Shown here in pieces: positions 10,531 through 19,822 of a DNA stretch of 64,000 bases. Position 1 is the stretch's first letter; each line of letters opens with the position of its first letter. The translations under genes were made by a program, and so were the position numbers. The notes under the pieces are model-generated. The model did no database searches. It was given only the letters and a program-made list of their open reading frames with translations, and was not told where the DNA came from. The stretch spans positions 9,994,120 to 10,058,119 of the forward strand of contig CP053149.1 of assembly GCA_014607495.2 (NCBI GenBank), written 5' to 3'. The DNA comes from Carposina sasakii (taxonomy: Eukaryota; Arthropoda; Insecta; Lepidoptera; Carposinidae).

Positions 10531-11723
10531 CTACATGTGCCAAATGTGCAATTATCTGTTAACTATAATATAAACCATAATATTGCAACATCTCTAATTA
10601 TTAATAACACAGCAAAAGGTAATTAATGCACATTATATCTTTCAACATTAAATTTAACTGTAAAACCTTTAAATGTGAAGGTACTGTAAAACCTTTCAAT
10701 TGATAGGAGTGTATTACATACATTGTAACATATCTTAATGAAATATTAACTTAAATTGGTACATATATATTTTGAAATTGTGCACTTTTGAGCTGACATG
10801 AGATCTCTTATTTAATTTATATTTTATATACTTGAACTTTAGTGAAAATAGGCAGAGATTATGGATCTCTATTTGCTACAATACTGACACACCTCTTTCG
10901 CATCATTTACTTTCATGATATTCTTTATGCACATTCTTAGTATTCTTTATTGTACACATAAATTTTTATCAGACATTATTTTTTATGTTCGTCGGTATAG
11001 GGTACTCTTGATCTGACCTTTTGTTAGAATTTCATTAATTTAATTGGTGAAAGTCCGGCGAGGTCTACCCCTTCCATCCACTCTTCCGTTGTACACTTTC
11101 TTTGTCAATCTACTTTCATCCATCCTCTCCACTTTATAGTCTTACCAAATTTATGTAAACGCGAGGATGCCCTTCAGGCCCACTACCTCCATCGCACCAT
11201 ACTGTTCTAGCCGTTGTTTCAATTGCAGGAACTTTAGCAATGAGTTCAACTGCCCAATTAGGATTGACTTGTTTGGGTGCATTTACGAATCTCGCCATTC
11301 TGTAGTCATCTGCATCCCACTGCTGTTAGAAAGAGAAATATACCATTCATTTATAACTAAGAACATAGGTAATTTTTTTTTTCTAGAATAACAGAAGTTA
11401 CGTAACTATAACTCTATTAACATGTAAGTTAAAAATATTGGATGAATCACGAATAATATTAATATGAAGATAAGATAAGTATTGAAGAAAAATGCTAACT
11501 AAGGAGTAAGAAAAATTAAATAAGTAGGTACTTGGCCAGTGTGAATAGTAACATCCTCTGGTTTGTTCGATACGAAGCGACTGGTAATATAGACATTTTT
11601 ATTTGGTGTCGCTATTTTTGACAACACTGGAAAACGTTTGCAGATATTATTCATACTGTGTCGTTATGTACTAATACAATAAATTTCTTAATAATTGAAG
11701 AATGGGCGCTGACAGGTGCCTTA
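10531..11723. other. Intergenic with a possible RTE LINE remnant at 11030-11200
   Basis: On minus, 11040-11100 encodes GRVDGRGRPRRTF, a phrase typical of the 3' end of RTE-like LINEs, but it is too short to classify. The rest is AT-rich with no gene seen. Confidence 0.4.
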
Positions 11724-12175
11724 TTTTTTTTGTTTAGTTTATCCCGAAGGAAAGGCAAGGGTACAGCCATTGTCTTTAGTAAATGATTTCTGAATTTATG
11801 ATGGATGGTAATTGATGATGATGATGAATGGAAACGTAGTGAAAATCCCCAAGAATGGGTGTAAAATTAGTAAAGATCAAAAAGAATTGCAGAAACAACT
11901 TACATGAGCCCATGTAGAGATCGTATTCCGACTAAAGTTTTACTTAGCTTACCTGCATATAAAACCATACACACGCACAATATTCACATCACAAGTAAAT
12001 AAAATATAACTTATCTACATACCAGAAGAGATAAAATAATTTTATTAAATAAATTATTAAAATCTACCAGAAAACATCACTTTACGGACATATGCAAGCC
12101 ACAAGCATTTACATATAAATATTGATTTTCACAAGAAAAATACACCCGCTCCATTCCAGCTTTTCCCGCCGAATC
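11724..12175 (-). mobile_element. SINE-like retroposon S, copy 4
   Basis: Inverted relative to copy 5, only 72 bp away. Ends: poly(T)GTTTAGTTTATCCCG and CCAGCTTTTCCCGCCGAATC. It has a ~45-bp local duplication around TCTACCAGAA. An imperfect TSD is possible (CTGACAGGTG / CTGACAGTGA). Confidence 0.8.
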
Positions 12176-12180
12176 TGACA

Positions 12181-12221
12181 GTGAGATATATACATAGTAT
12201 ATATCCTCATATATATCTCAC
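12181..12221. repeat. Small hairpin between SINE copies 4 and 5
   Basis: GTGAGATATAT at 12181 pairs with ATATATCTCAC at 12211-12221. Confidence 0.7.
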
Positions 12222-12247
12222 TTGGTTTTTAGTATAGTTTGTGACAG

Positions 12248-12650
12248 ATTCAGCGGGAAAAGCTGGAAGGGAGCGGGTGTAATTTTCTTGTAAAAATTAA
12301 AATTTATTTGTAAATGGCTTGCATGTGTCCGTAAAGTGATGATTTCTGGTAGATAAGTTATATTTTTTTACTTGTGTTGTGAATCTAGTGCGTGTGCATG
12401 GTTTTATATGCAGGTAAGCTAAGTATAACTTTAGTCGGAATACAATCTCTTCATGGGCTCAAGTAAATTGTTTTTGCAATTCTTTTTGAATTTCATTTAT
12501 TTTACACTCGTTCATGAGGATTTTCCTGATGTTTCCATTCATCATCATCATTATCATCCATCATAAATTCAGAAATCATTTACTAAAGACAATGGCTATA
12601 TGGGCTTAGTTCCCCTTGCCTTTCCTTCGGGATAAACTAAACAAAAAAAA
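12248..12650 (+). mobile_element. SINE-like retroposon S, copy 5 (full length)
   Basis: Starts ATTCAGCGGGAAAAGCTGG and ends CTTCGGGATAAACTAAAC plus A9. Flanked by perfect 12-bp TSDs AGTTTGTGACAG at 12236-12247 and 12651-12662. This copy fixes both ends of the family. Confidence 0.92.
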
Positions 12651-12706
12651 AGTTTGTGACAGGCACCACAGACTAAGTAGAGATGGACAGGCACTAGAGA
12701 TTTACT

Positions 12707-13109
12707 GATTTCGGCGGGAAAAGCTGGGGGTGCAGGTGTAATTTTTTTGTGAAAATCAAAAAATATTTGTAAATGGCTTGCATGTGTCCGTAAAGTGATG
12801 TTTTCTGGTAGATAAGTTATATTTTGATTACTTGTGATGTGAATCTAGTGCGTGTGCATGGTTTTATACGCAGGTAAGCCGAGTAAAACTTTAGCCGGAA
12901 TACGATCTCTTCATGGGCCCATGTAAGTTGTTTCTGTAATAATTTTTCATTTTTACTAACTTTACACTTGTTCTTGAGGATTTTCCCGGCGTTTCCATTC
13001 ATCATCATCATTGTCATCCATCATAAATTCAGAAATCATTTACTAAAGACAATGGCTGTATGGGCTTAGTTCCCCTTGCCTTTCCTTCGGGATAAACTAA
13101 AAAAAAAAA
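12707..13109 (+). mobile_element. SINE-like retroposon S, copy 6 (full length)
   Basis: Starts GATTTCGGCGGGAAAAGCTG and ends GGATAAACTAAA plus A-run. TSD AGAGATTTACT at 12696-12706 and 13110-13120. Confidence 0.92.
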
Positions 13110-13176
13110 AGAGATTTACTATAGGTTGGTACTCTTTCTACGAGAGATGAGGATGAGTTGTGGGATGAGTAGCTCA

Positions 13177-13673
13177 CAAGGGCGTCGCCAAAGGGGGGCA
13201 GGGAGGGGCAGCTGCCCCCCCCTAGAGATTCTAAAAAAGTTGCCAAATATAATACAACCAAAGTCCTAAGTCTTTGAGTTGATTTGCTTGAAGTTCAAGC
13301 CTTGAACAATCATTCCCGTACGTCGAAAATCGAATTCAAACTCCTTTTTATTTTATTTTTCTAATAAATGTTATTATAACTCATTTACAAGTTTTTTATT
13401 GCATAGTCAAGAGCTCGTGCTCGTGTAGCTTTACACATTAGACTCTGTACTGTCACAGAATATATATGTACATATATAGTACTAAGATACTGTTGTTATT
13501 ACAATCGCTGTAGATGTAAGGCTCGTAGTAAAAGTGAAAAGTTTCATGTGCTGTCGACTTTACCTACAATTCATACCTACTTTTCTCATTCACAGAGAAT
13601 GAGAAAAGTATGAATTGTAGTAGGTAAAGTCAACTTGCCCCCCCCCCTGCGCCATTGGCTGGCGACGCCCTTG
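13177..13673. mobile_element. hAT-type MITE with 8-bp TSD and internal hairpin
   Basis: Ends CAAGGGCGTCGCC and GGCGACGCCCTTG form a 13-bp perfect inverted repeat. The 8-bp duplication GTAGCTCA lies at 13169-13176 and 13674-13681. 497 bp, no transposase. C/G runs sit next to both ends, and a long internal hairpin lies at 13551-13635. Confidence 0.92.
13551..13635. repeat. Hairpin inside the hAT MITE
   Basis: GACTTTACCTACAATTCATAC...CTTTTCTCATTC is followed after ~8 bp by the inverted copy GAATGAGAAAAGTATGAATT...GTAGGTAAAGTC. Confidence 0.8.
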
Positions 13674-13681
13674 GTAGCTCA

Positions 13682-14195
13682 TGAGTGTGAGATATAAGCT
13701 CAGATGAATGATATGATACTTTGACCTTTCTACGATATGATATAACCGATATAACAGAAACCACAAACTAAGTAGAGATGCTAACGCATAACAGATACAT
13801 ATCTGTCAAAGTGAGCTAATCACTCTCTAGCTCACTTGATTTCGAAATATATCGCTAGCTCCAGACTAGCTCACTTGCTTTCCAAATATACCTATCTCTA
13901 GCTCTTCGATATATTGTAGAACTGAGTTACTGAGCGAGAGTAAGGGAGAGAGATACATACATGCGATCGGGCGATGTCGAGATTCCGACATCGTTCAGAA
14001 CGGGACCTACGTGCAAGAGAAAAACAAATTATTTATGCAAAAATGTATCTGTATCTAATGGAGTGTTATTTGGCACGAGTATTCTAAACGGTTCTCTATT
14101 TTGTCTCATAATTTTTTTATCCATAATCTAACGTGTCATAATTTTTTGTGACATAATCATCATGTGTCCGAATGATAAATACTCCTATAGTATAT
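13682..14195. other. Intergenic, no gene seen
   Basis: AT-rich. Contains repeated TCTCTAGCTCACTTG-like words near 13810-13900, too irregular to name. Confidence 0.4.
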
Positions 14196-14588
14196 ACAGG
14201 GTGTTTTTTTGTGGCCACCTTTAACGAAGGGTACGTACTCTATACATGAAATAAAGTAAGTTTATGCCAAAAAAAATGTTGGGAAAAAAAAAATTTTTTT
14301 TTGAAAAAAAATTTTAAATTCCTTGATCGTGCGAAATTTATAGTGTCTAGTGTTTATGTTAGTTTTTTTATAGACAGATATTAATTATTTTTCGTGAAAA
14401 AATCCTGCTACGCGCGTCTATGTGCATTTATGCAGAAAAACGCAGTCTATTTACTCAACTTTGGACCCTAATATTTTGGAAACCAGACACTTCCCAGGTA
14501 TGCTTCCATGGAGAAAAATGATCGTGATGATGAGGAGATTCCGTAGTTTTCGGGAACGTTGACGACCAAAAATCACCTGTATAGGTAG
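14196..14588. mobile_element. TACAGGGTGT MITE, family B, copy 1
   Basis: Starts TATACAGGGTGTTTTTTTGTG and ends GACCAAAAATCACCTGTATA. Internal landmarks AGGGTACGTACTCTATACAT and GAGATTCCGTAGTTTTCGGG are shared with 36566-36940 and with the interrupted copy at 37457. Only the first ~10 bp are inverted repeats. TA target inferred. Confidence 0.75.
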
Positions 14589-14794
14589 TGTTTTGTGGAT
14601 AAATAGCCCTAACTTAATGTCTTATAATATCACTTGCCCGAAAATCGAAATTCCTAAATATAATATGACCAATTTTTTTTTCTATAACTATCACAATTTT
14701 TAATATTCATAAGACATAAAATGCTTTTCTATAATAGTTGAAGTCCTAACGGACCTAACCTTCCAATAACAACTTTCTTGTTTTAATCAACTAT

Positions 14795-14925
14795 GCAACA
14801 TGCACGCAAGCATGTAGTATGCAAGCAAGCATGCAGGATGCAAGCAAGCATGCAGGATGTAAGCAAGCATGCAGCATGCAAACAAGCATGCAGCATACAA
14901 GCATACAAGCAGCAGGCATGGTTTC
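14795..14925. repeat. Minisatellite, ~20-bp unit
   Basis: About six degenerate copies of CAAGCAAGCATGCAGGATG in tandem, ending in shorter CATACAAG units. The ORF through it is a product of the repeat. Confidence 0.85.
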
Positions 14926-15150
14926 TTTCACGGCTCCAGCGCTGCGGGACTCCGGCGGTCCTATGCGAGCTTATCGTCGCAGATGGATGTAACGCTTACC
15001 ACCACACCTTCGGCTTTCGGCCGGCTGCGCCGGCCTGCCTCAGTCGCGGCGATGAGCGTTGCATTCACCTGCTCCTCAGCTCGCGGGCCGCGTCGCCCCT
15101 CCACGCCTACGCGCTTTTAGGGCAGGGCAGACAAGACTGCGTGGAGTCGG
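14926..15150. other. GC-rich patch of unknown origin
   Basis: A sharply bounded ~220-bp block (for example CGGCTTTCGGCCGGCTGCGC) with far higher GC than either flank, directly after the minisatellite. Short open frames cross it, but none matches a family I recognise. Confidence 0.5.
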
Positions 15151-15907
15151 GATAAACTGAGTCGATTTAAGTGCCTGTTTTTTTATTCATCCTAATTTTT
15201 GTTTTAAATAATGCTCTAGAAAAATTCCTATTAACAATATTATTATAAACCACCATAAAATTGTCCAGAGAAAGTTTTTGTTTTACAACGGTAAAATTTT
15301 ATTAACAAATTAATCAGTTAAAATCGGTTAAAATTATTTCTGTAGCGTATTGCAGGTAGGTTGCATCTCGTTCAGCTTCAGCTATGAAATAATTCGTTCA
15401 TTCTATAATATGAATAAAAGCGGATGAAAAAGGATGAAACTTTCTTTCACCAGGGACACACGCGTCACTGAGATAAAGAGCTAATTGAGTGATATATGAG
15501 TCGTATAGTTTCAAAGGTGGCAATCTGCACTTTGATGAAATATTGACAAATCAATAAAATTGTTTTATTTATTTTGCTTGACAAATGACGTTACTCCAAT
15601 ATGAAAATTAGTTATCTTTATGTTATAAAAATACGCTATGTGCATCATTTTGGAATTAAGTTAGACCACATTACCAGGAATTTAGTTTAAATTCTGCAGA
15701 ATGCCGGTTTTGCTACTAAAATATAAAGAATGCCGTGTTTGTTACCAATCATCATGCAGAATGCTGTCTTTGATCCCAAATGATCATTGCCGTATTTGAA
15801 TTTAACGAAATAAAAATGGATTCAGGGGTGTGACAAGACTTAAAAAAACCATTGTAGGAAAATATTTTAATATGAAATTAATACTTAAACTACGTCACGT
15901 TGTGCTT
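15151..15907. other. Intergenic with spaced AATGCCG motifs
   Basis: No gene seen. The phrase (A)AATGCCGnnTTTG recurs near 15702, 15730, 15762 (as AATGCTG) and 15788, and near 16819 as GATTGCCGCCTTTG, spaced ~28-31 bp in the first group. This may be a decayed tandem repeat. Confidence 0.4.
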
Positions 15908-15908
15908 A

Positions 15909-15971
15909 TACAGGGTGTAACAAAACGAAAAATTTTCGCTTAACCTACCCTTTTTGTTACACCCTGTATAC
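15909..15971. mobile_element. TACAGGGTGT MITE, family C, minimal copy
   Basis: TATACAGGGTGTAACAAAA and TTTTGTTACACCCTGTATA enclose only ~25 bp including TTTTCGCTTAACCTACCC. This is an extreme internal deletion of the family C element (copies at 4188 and 37507). Confidence 0.8.
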
Positions 15972-16407
15972 GAAGATAAAGAACATCGTCTAAGGCCTCT
16001 TCACAGTAGACATTTTCTTCGTTGATATTCAAATCTGAGTAAAGATATTTTCGCCACACTGAAACTTTTTTATATCAACATGCACATAACATCTAACGGT
16101 AGTTTGTTTTTTTCCTTTGAATTTTTTTCTAGGCTTTACCGGCTCAATTGAATAAAATTTTAATGACATGCTATCCTGGTCTTGTTTTTTTTGTAAAGGG
16201 ATATAATTTTTGGTGTAATTTTAAAATTTCAGACATTTTTAGCGAAGCACGCTGTAGCGATTTAGTATTATGGGTGTATGCTCTTTCTGGAGCACTTTTT
16301 GAAGAATATCTAGAATGAACACAAAAAAAACTTAGTACCAAACCGAAACCAAAATGCACAAACCATGTGTATAGTGACAGCCCTGAGGCTAGTACGTACC
16401 TGAACTT

Positions 16408-16494
16408 CTTGTCCACATTCCGCTTCCATTTTTCGGGGTTTTTAAGTCGTTTACGTGCAAACTTATTAGTTGTTGGCGTAACATTAGTATCCAT
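16408..16494 (-). CDS. Possible first exon of a Lys/Arg-rich arthropod gene family
   Basis: From the ATG at 16494 the minus strand encodes a 29-residue stretch with KRLKNPEKWKRNVDKKFR, then a consensus donor CAG|GTACGT. I recall this basic RKR..NPEKWKRN..KK pattern at the N-terminus of expanded, uncharacterised arthropod proteins that often continue with Cys-rich and DDE-like parts. That recollection is unverified. No following exon was found toward lower coordinates. The longer ORF through the intron (to 16171) is not supported. It may be a relic. Confidence 0.35.
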
Positions 16495-16867
16495 TATTTG
16501 TTTTTTCGCTAAATCCAGTTAATCACACCATTAAAACAATTATAAATCATTAAAAATTCACGGACAAATTTGTATGAGTAATGCAACTGACGCCATTAAA
16601 TCACGTGACCTAATGGGCATCGTTGATTGGTTGTTTGAGCATGATGGCCGGGTTTGAATCTAAACCTACTACAGATTACCATATATGAAACTAACCTGCA
16701 ATTTTAATTTTAATTTCTATAGCATATTGAGTCTTTGAGTCTGAAAAGTTAAATGTATTTCCCGTTATTTTAAATTCCCTTTAAAACTGTATCATTAACT
16801 TATTTTTCAATAATTGAGCAGATTGCCGCCTTTGATTCTATACGACTCATATATCTTTTCATTCAAA

Positions 16868-17184
16868 TCTATCTATCTATACATATAATAAAAATGTAAC
16901 GGATCGCTGTCTGTACATGGAAGATATATAAGAAAAAATATTATAGAATACCTTTATCAACGCAATAGTACCCAAAACAATGATTTCAATGTCTGTTTGT
17001 CGGTTTGTCTGTGCGTTTGTGCACGCTAATCTAAGAAACGGCTGAACCGATTTCGATGCAGTTTTCAGGAATATATTGTGACAGATCCCACTTAACATAT
17101 AGGCTACTTTTTATCCCGGATAATTTCGATATATTGTTTTTTTCTGTAGTCCACGCGGACGGAGTCGCGGGCGTCCACTAGTGA
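16868..17184 (+). mobile_element. Non-autonomous Helitron
   Basis: Begins TCTATCTATACATATAATAA and ends with the GC-rich block CACGCGGACGGAGTCGCGGG followed by CGTCCACTAGTG. TC start and CTAG(T) end with a GC-rich subterminal segment are Helitron features. The sequence GGCTGAACCGATTTCGATG inside recurs in the inverted copy at 57380-57810. No Rep/helicase coding. Confidence 0.7.
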
Positions 17185-17265
17185 TATATATCATTCTTTT
17201 CTTTTGAAGGACACATTCTGCGCATCTCTAACGTGTAGTAATTAGAGAACAAAATCTATGGTTCG

Positions 17266-17997
17266 TACTAGTGGTGTTCAAAAAAGCTATATTTTCGGAA
17301 CGCGTAAAAGTGATATGCTACATGCAAGTAGCGCGCTATTTTTTCCTTGACGTTATAACGTTGTGACTCATTATGAGTTGCGATTATTACCAAATATGTA
17401 GTTCCTTTGAACGGTGGCGCTAGTTGCCTAGTGTATGATTATGTAATCTATATATCTGCATACAAAAAATGTTAGTTCCAGAATCGGACACCGGAACAAT
17501 TCTATGAAACAAACTGTTACGTTCTATCAATACCAATATCACGACAATAAAGAGTCACGAATATGAACGAACCTCTATTCTGAACTGTTACGTTCTATAT
17601 CACCAATACCAATATCTTGCAAATCACAAGTCACGAATGAATGAATACGACCGAACGAATACGCTATTTCTTTTCATAGCTGGTTACGTTCTTTATCACA
17701 ATATCAATATCACGCCAATGACAAGTCACGAATATGCTATATTCTACTTGAGGCTATTTCATATACATAATAGCTGGTAGCTGTTGGTATTGGTAGTCCG
17801 GCGCCGGCCGTCACACGCTATGCGTGCGTGCGTGTGTAGAACGAAGGCGCGATGAGTAATGCGTACGCGACACGTGAAGCGCGCATATCGTTATAGCGTT
17901 TAGCTTGGAACGAGTCAATTAAATAATTGGTTACTGCGCTATGGACAAATAGATGCTATTTTTAAAGCTATACGTTATATTAGCTACCACTAGTAAG
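17266..17997. mobile_element. Candidate TIR element carrying three tandem repeats
   Basis: Outer ends ACTAGTGGTGTTC and TAGCTACCACTAGT are partly inverted, and both neighbour AAAGCTAT words. No clear TSD, because a truncated SINE copy begins at the right border. Inside lies the triple repeat at 17512-17750. Confidence 0.4.
17512..17750. repeat. Three degenerate direct repeats, ~70-100 bp
   Basis: Units start AACTGTTACGTTCTATC (17512), AACTGTTACGTTCTATATC (17582) and AGCTGGTTACGTTCTTTATC (17680). Each contains CAATATCA/CCAATATC and (A)AGTCACGAAT. Possible transposase-binding array or local duplication. Confidence 0.65.
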
Positions 17998-18250
17998 CTG
18001 AGTAAAACTTTAGTCGGAATACGATCTCTTCATGGGCTCATGTAAGTTGTTTGTGCAATTCATTTTGAATTAGACTAATTTCACACCCATTCTTGAGGAT
18101 TTTCTCGACGTTTCCATTCATCATCATCATTATCATCCAGCATTAATTCAGAAATCATTTACTAAAGACAATGGCTGTATAAGCTTAGTTCCCCTTGCCT
18201 TTCCTTCGGGATAAACTACACAAAATAAAACTAAAAAAAAAATAAAAATT
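17993..18250 (+). mobile_element. SINE-like retroposon S, copy 7 (5'-truncated)
   Basis: Begins mid-element at GTAAGCTGAGTAAAACTTTAG and ends GGATAAACTACAC with an A-rich tail interrupted by T. No TSD identified. Confidence 0.78.
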
Positions 18251-18258
18251 AAGAAATT

Positions 18259-18674
18259 GATTCGGCAGGAAAAGCTGGAAGGGTGCAGGCTGGGGCAGGT
18301 GTAATTTTCTTGTTAAAATCAAAAAATATTTGTAAATTGCTTGCATGAGTCCGTAAAGTGATGTTTTCTGGTAGATAAGTTATATTATGATTACTTGTGA
18401 TGTGAATCTAGTGTGTGTGCATGGTTTTATACGCAGGTAAGCTGAGTAAAACTTCAGCCGGAATACGATCTCTTCATGGGCCCATGTAAGTTGTTTCTGT
18501 AATAATTTTTCATTTTGACTAACTTTACACTTGTTCTTGAGGATTTTTCCGACGTTTCCATTCATCATCATCATTATCATCCATTATAAATTCAGAAATC
18601 ATTTACTAAAGTCAATGGCTGTATGGGCTTAGTTCCTTTTGCCTTTCCTTCTGGATAAACTAAACAAAAAAAAA
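18259..18674 (+). mobile_element. SINE-like retroposon S, copy 8
   Basis: GATTCGGCAGGAAAAGCTGG to GGATAAACTAAAC plus A9. It is inserted next to the A-rich tail of copy 7; the possible TSD is A-rich and ambiguous. Confidence 0.85.
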
Positions 18675-18700
18675 TTAGATTATACCTTTGACTATGGCTG

Positions 18701-19110
18701 TCTGAGGGAAAAGCTGTAACGGTTTGGGTGTAATTTTCTTGTGAAATTCAATTTTTTTTTGTAAATGGCATGTGTCCTTAAAGTGATGTTTTCTGGTAGA
18801 TAAGTTATATTTTGTTTACTTGTGATGTGAATCTAGTGTGTGTGCATGGTTTTATATGCAGGTAAGCCGAGTAAAACTTTAGTCGGAATACAATCTCATC
18901 ATGGGTTCATGTAAGTTGTTTTTGCAATTCTTTTTGAACTTCATTCATTTTACACTCGTTCTTGAGGATTTTCCTGACGTTTCTATTAATGATCAATGAT
19001 GCATCATCATTATCATCCATCATAATTTCAGAAATCATTTACTAAAGACAATGGCTGTATGGGCTTAGTTCCCCTTGCATTTCCTTCGGGATATACTATT
19101 TTAAAAAAAA
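18701..19110 (+). mobile_element. SINE-like retroposon S, copy 9
   Basis: Starts TCTGAGGGAAAAGCTGTAAC and ends at an A-run at 19110. TSD TTGACTATGGCTG (18688-18700) versus TTGACTGGCTG (19111-19121), differing by two bases. More diverged than copies 8 and 10. Confidence 0.85.
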
Positions 19111-19136
19111 TTGACTGGCTGATTATACACTAAGAT

Positions 19137-19542
19137 GATTCGGCGGGAAAAGCTGGAAAGGAGCGGGTGTAATTTTCTTGTGAATATCAAAAATTATTTG
19201 TAAATGGCCTGCATGTGTCCGTAAAGTGATGTTTTCTGGTAGATAAGTTATATTTTGATTACTTGTTATGTGAATCTAGTGCGTGTGCATGGTTTTATAC
19301 GCAGGTAAGCCGAGTAAAACTTTAACCGGATTACGAGCTCTTCATGGGCGCATGTAAGTTGTTTCTGCAATAATTTTTCATTTTGGCTAACTTTACACTT
19401 GTTCTTGAGGATTTTCCCGACGTTTCCATTCATCATCATCATTATCATCCATCATAAATTCAGAAACCATTTACTAAAGACAATGGCTGTATGGGCTTAG
19501 TTCCCCTTGCCTTTCCTTCGGGATAAACTAAACAAAAAAAAA
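19137..19542 (+). mobile_element. SINE-like retroposon S, copy 10, next to the Pss start
   Basis: Full length from GATTCGGCGGGAAAAGCTGG to GGATAAACTAAAC plus A10. TSD ATACACTAAGAT at 19125-19136 and 19543-19554. Its right TSD ends 83 bp before the Pss ATG, so it lies in the promoter or 5' UTR of that gene, in the same orientation. Confidence 0.92.
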
Positions 19543-19637
19543 ATACACTAAGATCTTTACCGTACATATGTACATATTTAAGCAAATATTTAAGTTTTTA
19601 AATTTAAGTACATACATATTTAAATTATAATTTTATA

Positions 19638-19822
19638 ATGGAGACCAAAGAAAAAAGACTGTCTGAGACTAGTGAAATGTTTACAAATGAATTTAAAGAA
19701 GCATTTAGTTCTATAAACGAGCGACCGGTTGATGATATATCTCTTGAATTTTTTTACAAACCTCACACTATTACATTGTTTGCAGTTTCTATTGCATTGG
19801 TTATATATACAGCATATGTAAG
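19638..19822 (+). CDS. Pss: Pss exon 1 (start codon exon)
   Basis: Residues 1-61 plus two bases of codon 62. ATG context TTTTATAATGGAG; this is the first Met of the open frame. It encodes a charged cytosolic N-terminus, then the family block [16 protein letters not shown] and the first membrane segment ([15 protein letters not shown]). Donor AAG|GTAAAC. Confidence 0.93.

Noticed and set aside
12817..13017. Recurrent ~60-66-codon ORFs beginning with a run of Met and Asn (also at 6728, 18380, 19266)
   Set aside because: All lie antisense to the poly(A)-tailed SINE-like copies. They recur because the copies are similar, and the Met run is translation of an ATGATG repeat.
14793..15155. Cys/His-rich 120-codon ORF
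   Set aside because: The first half is translation of a minisatellite and the second is a GC-rich patch without stops; no domain seen.
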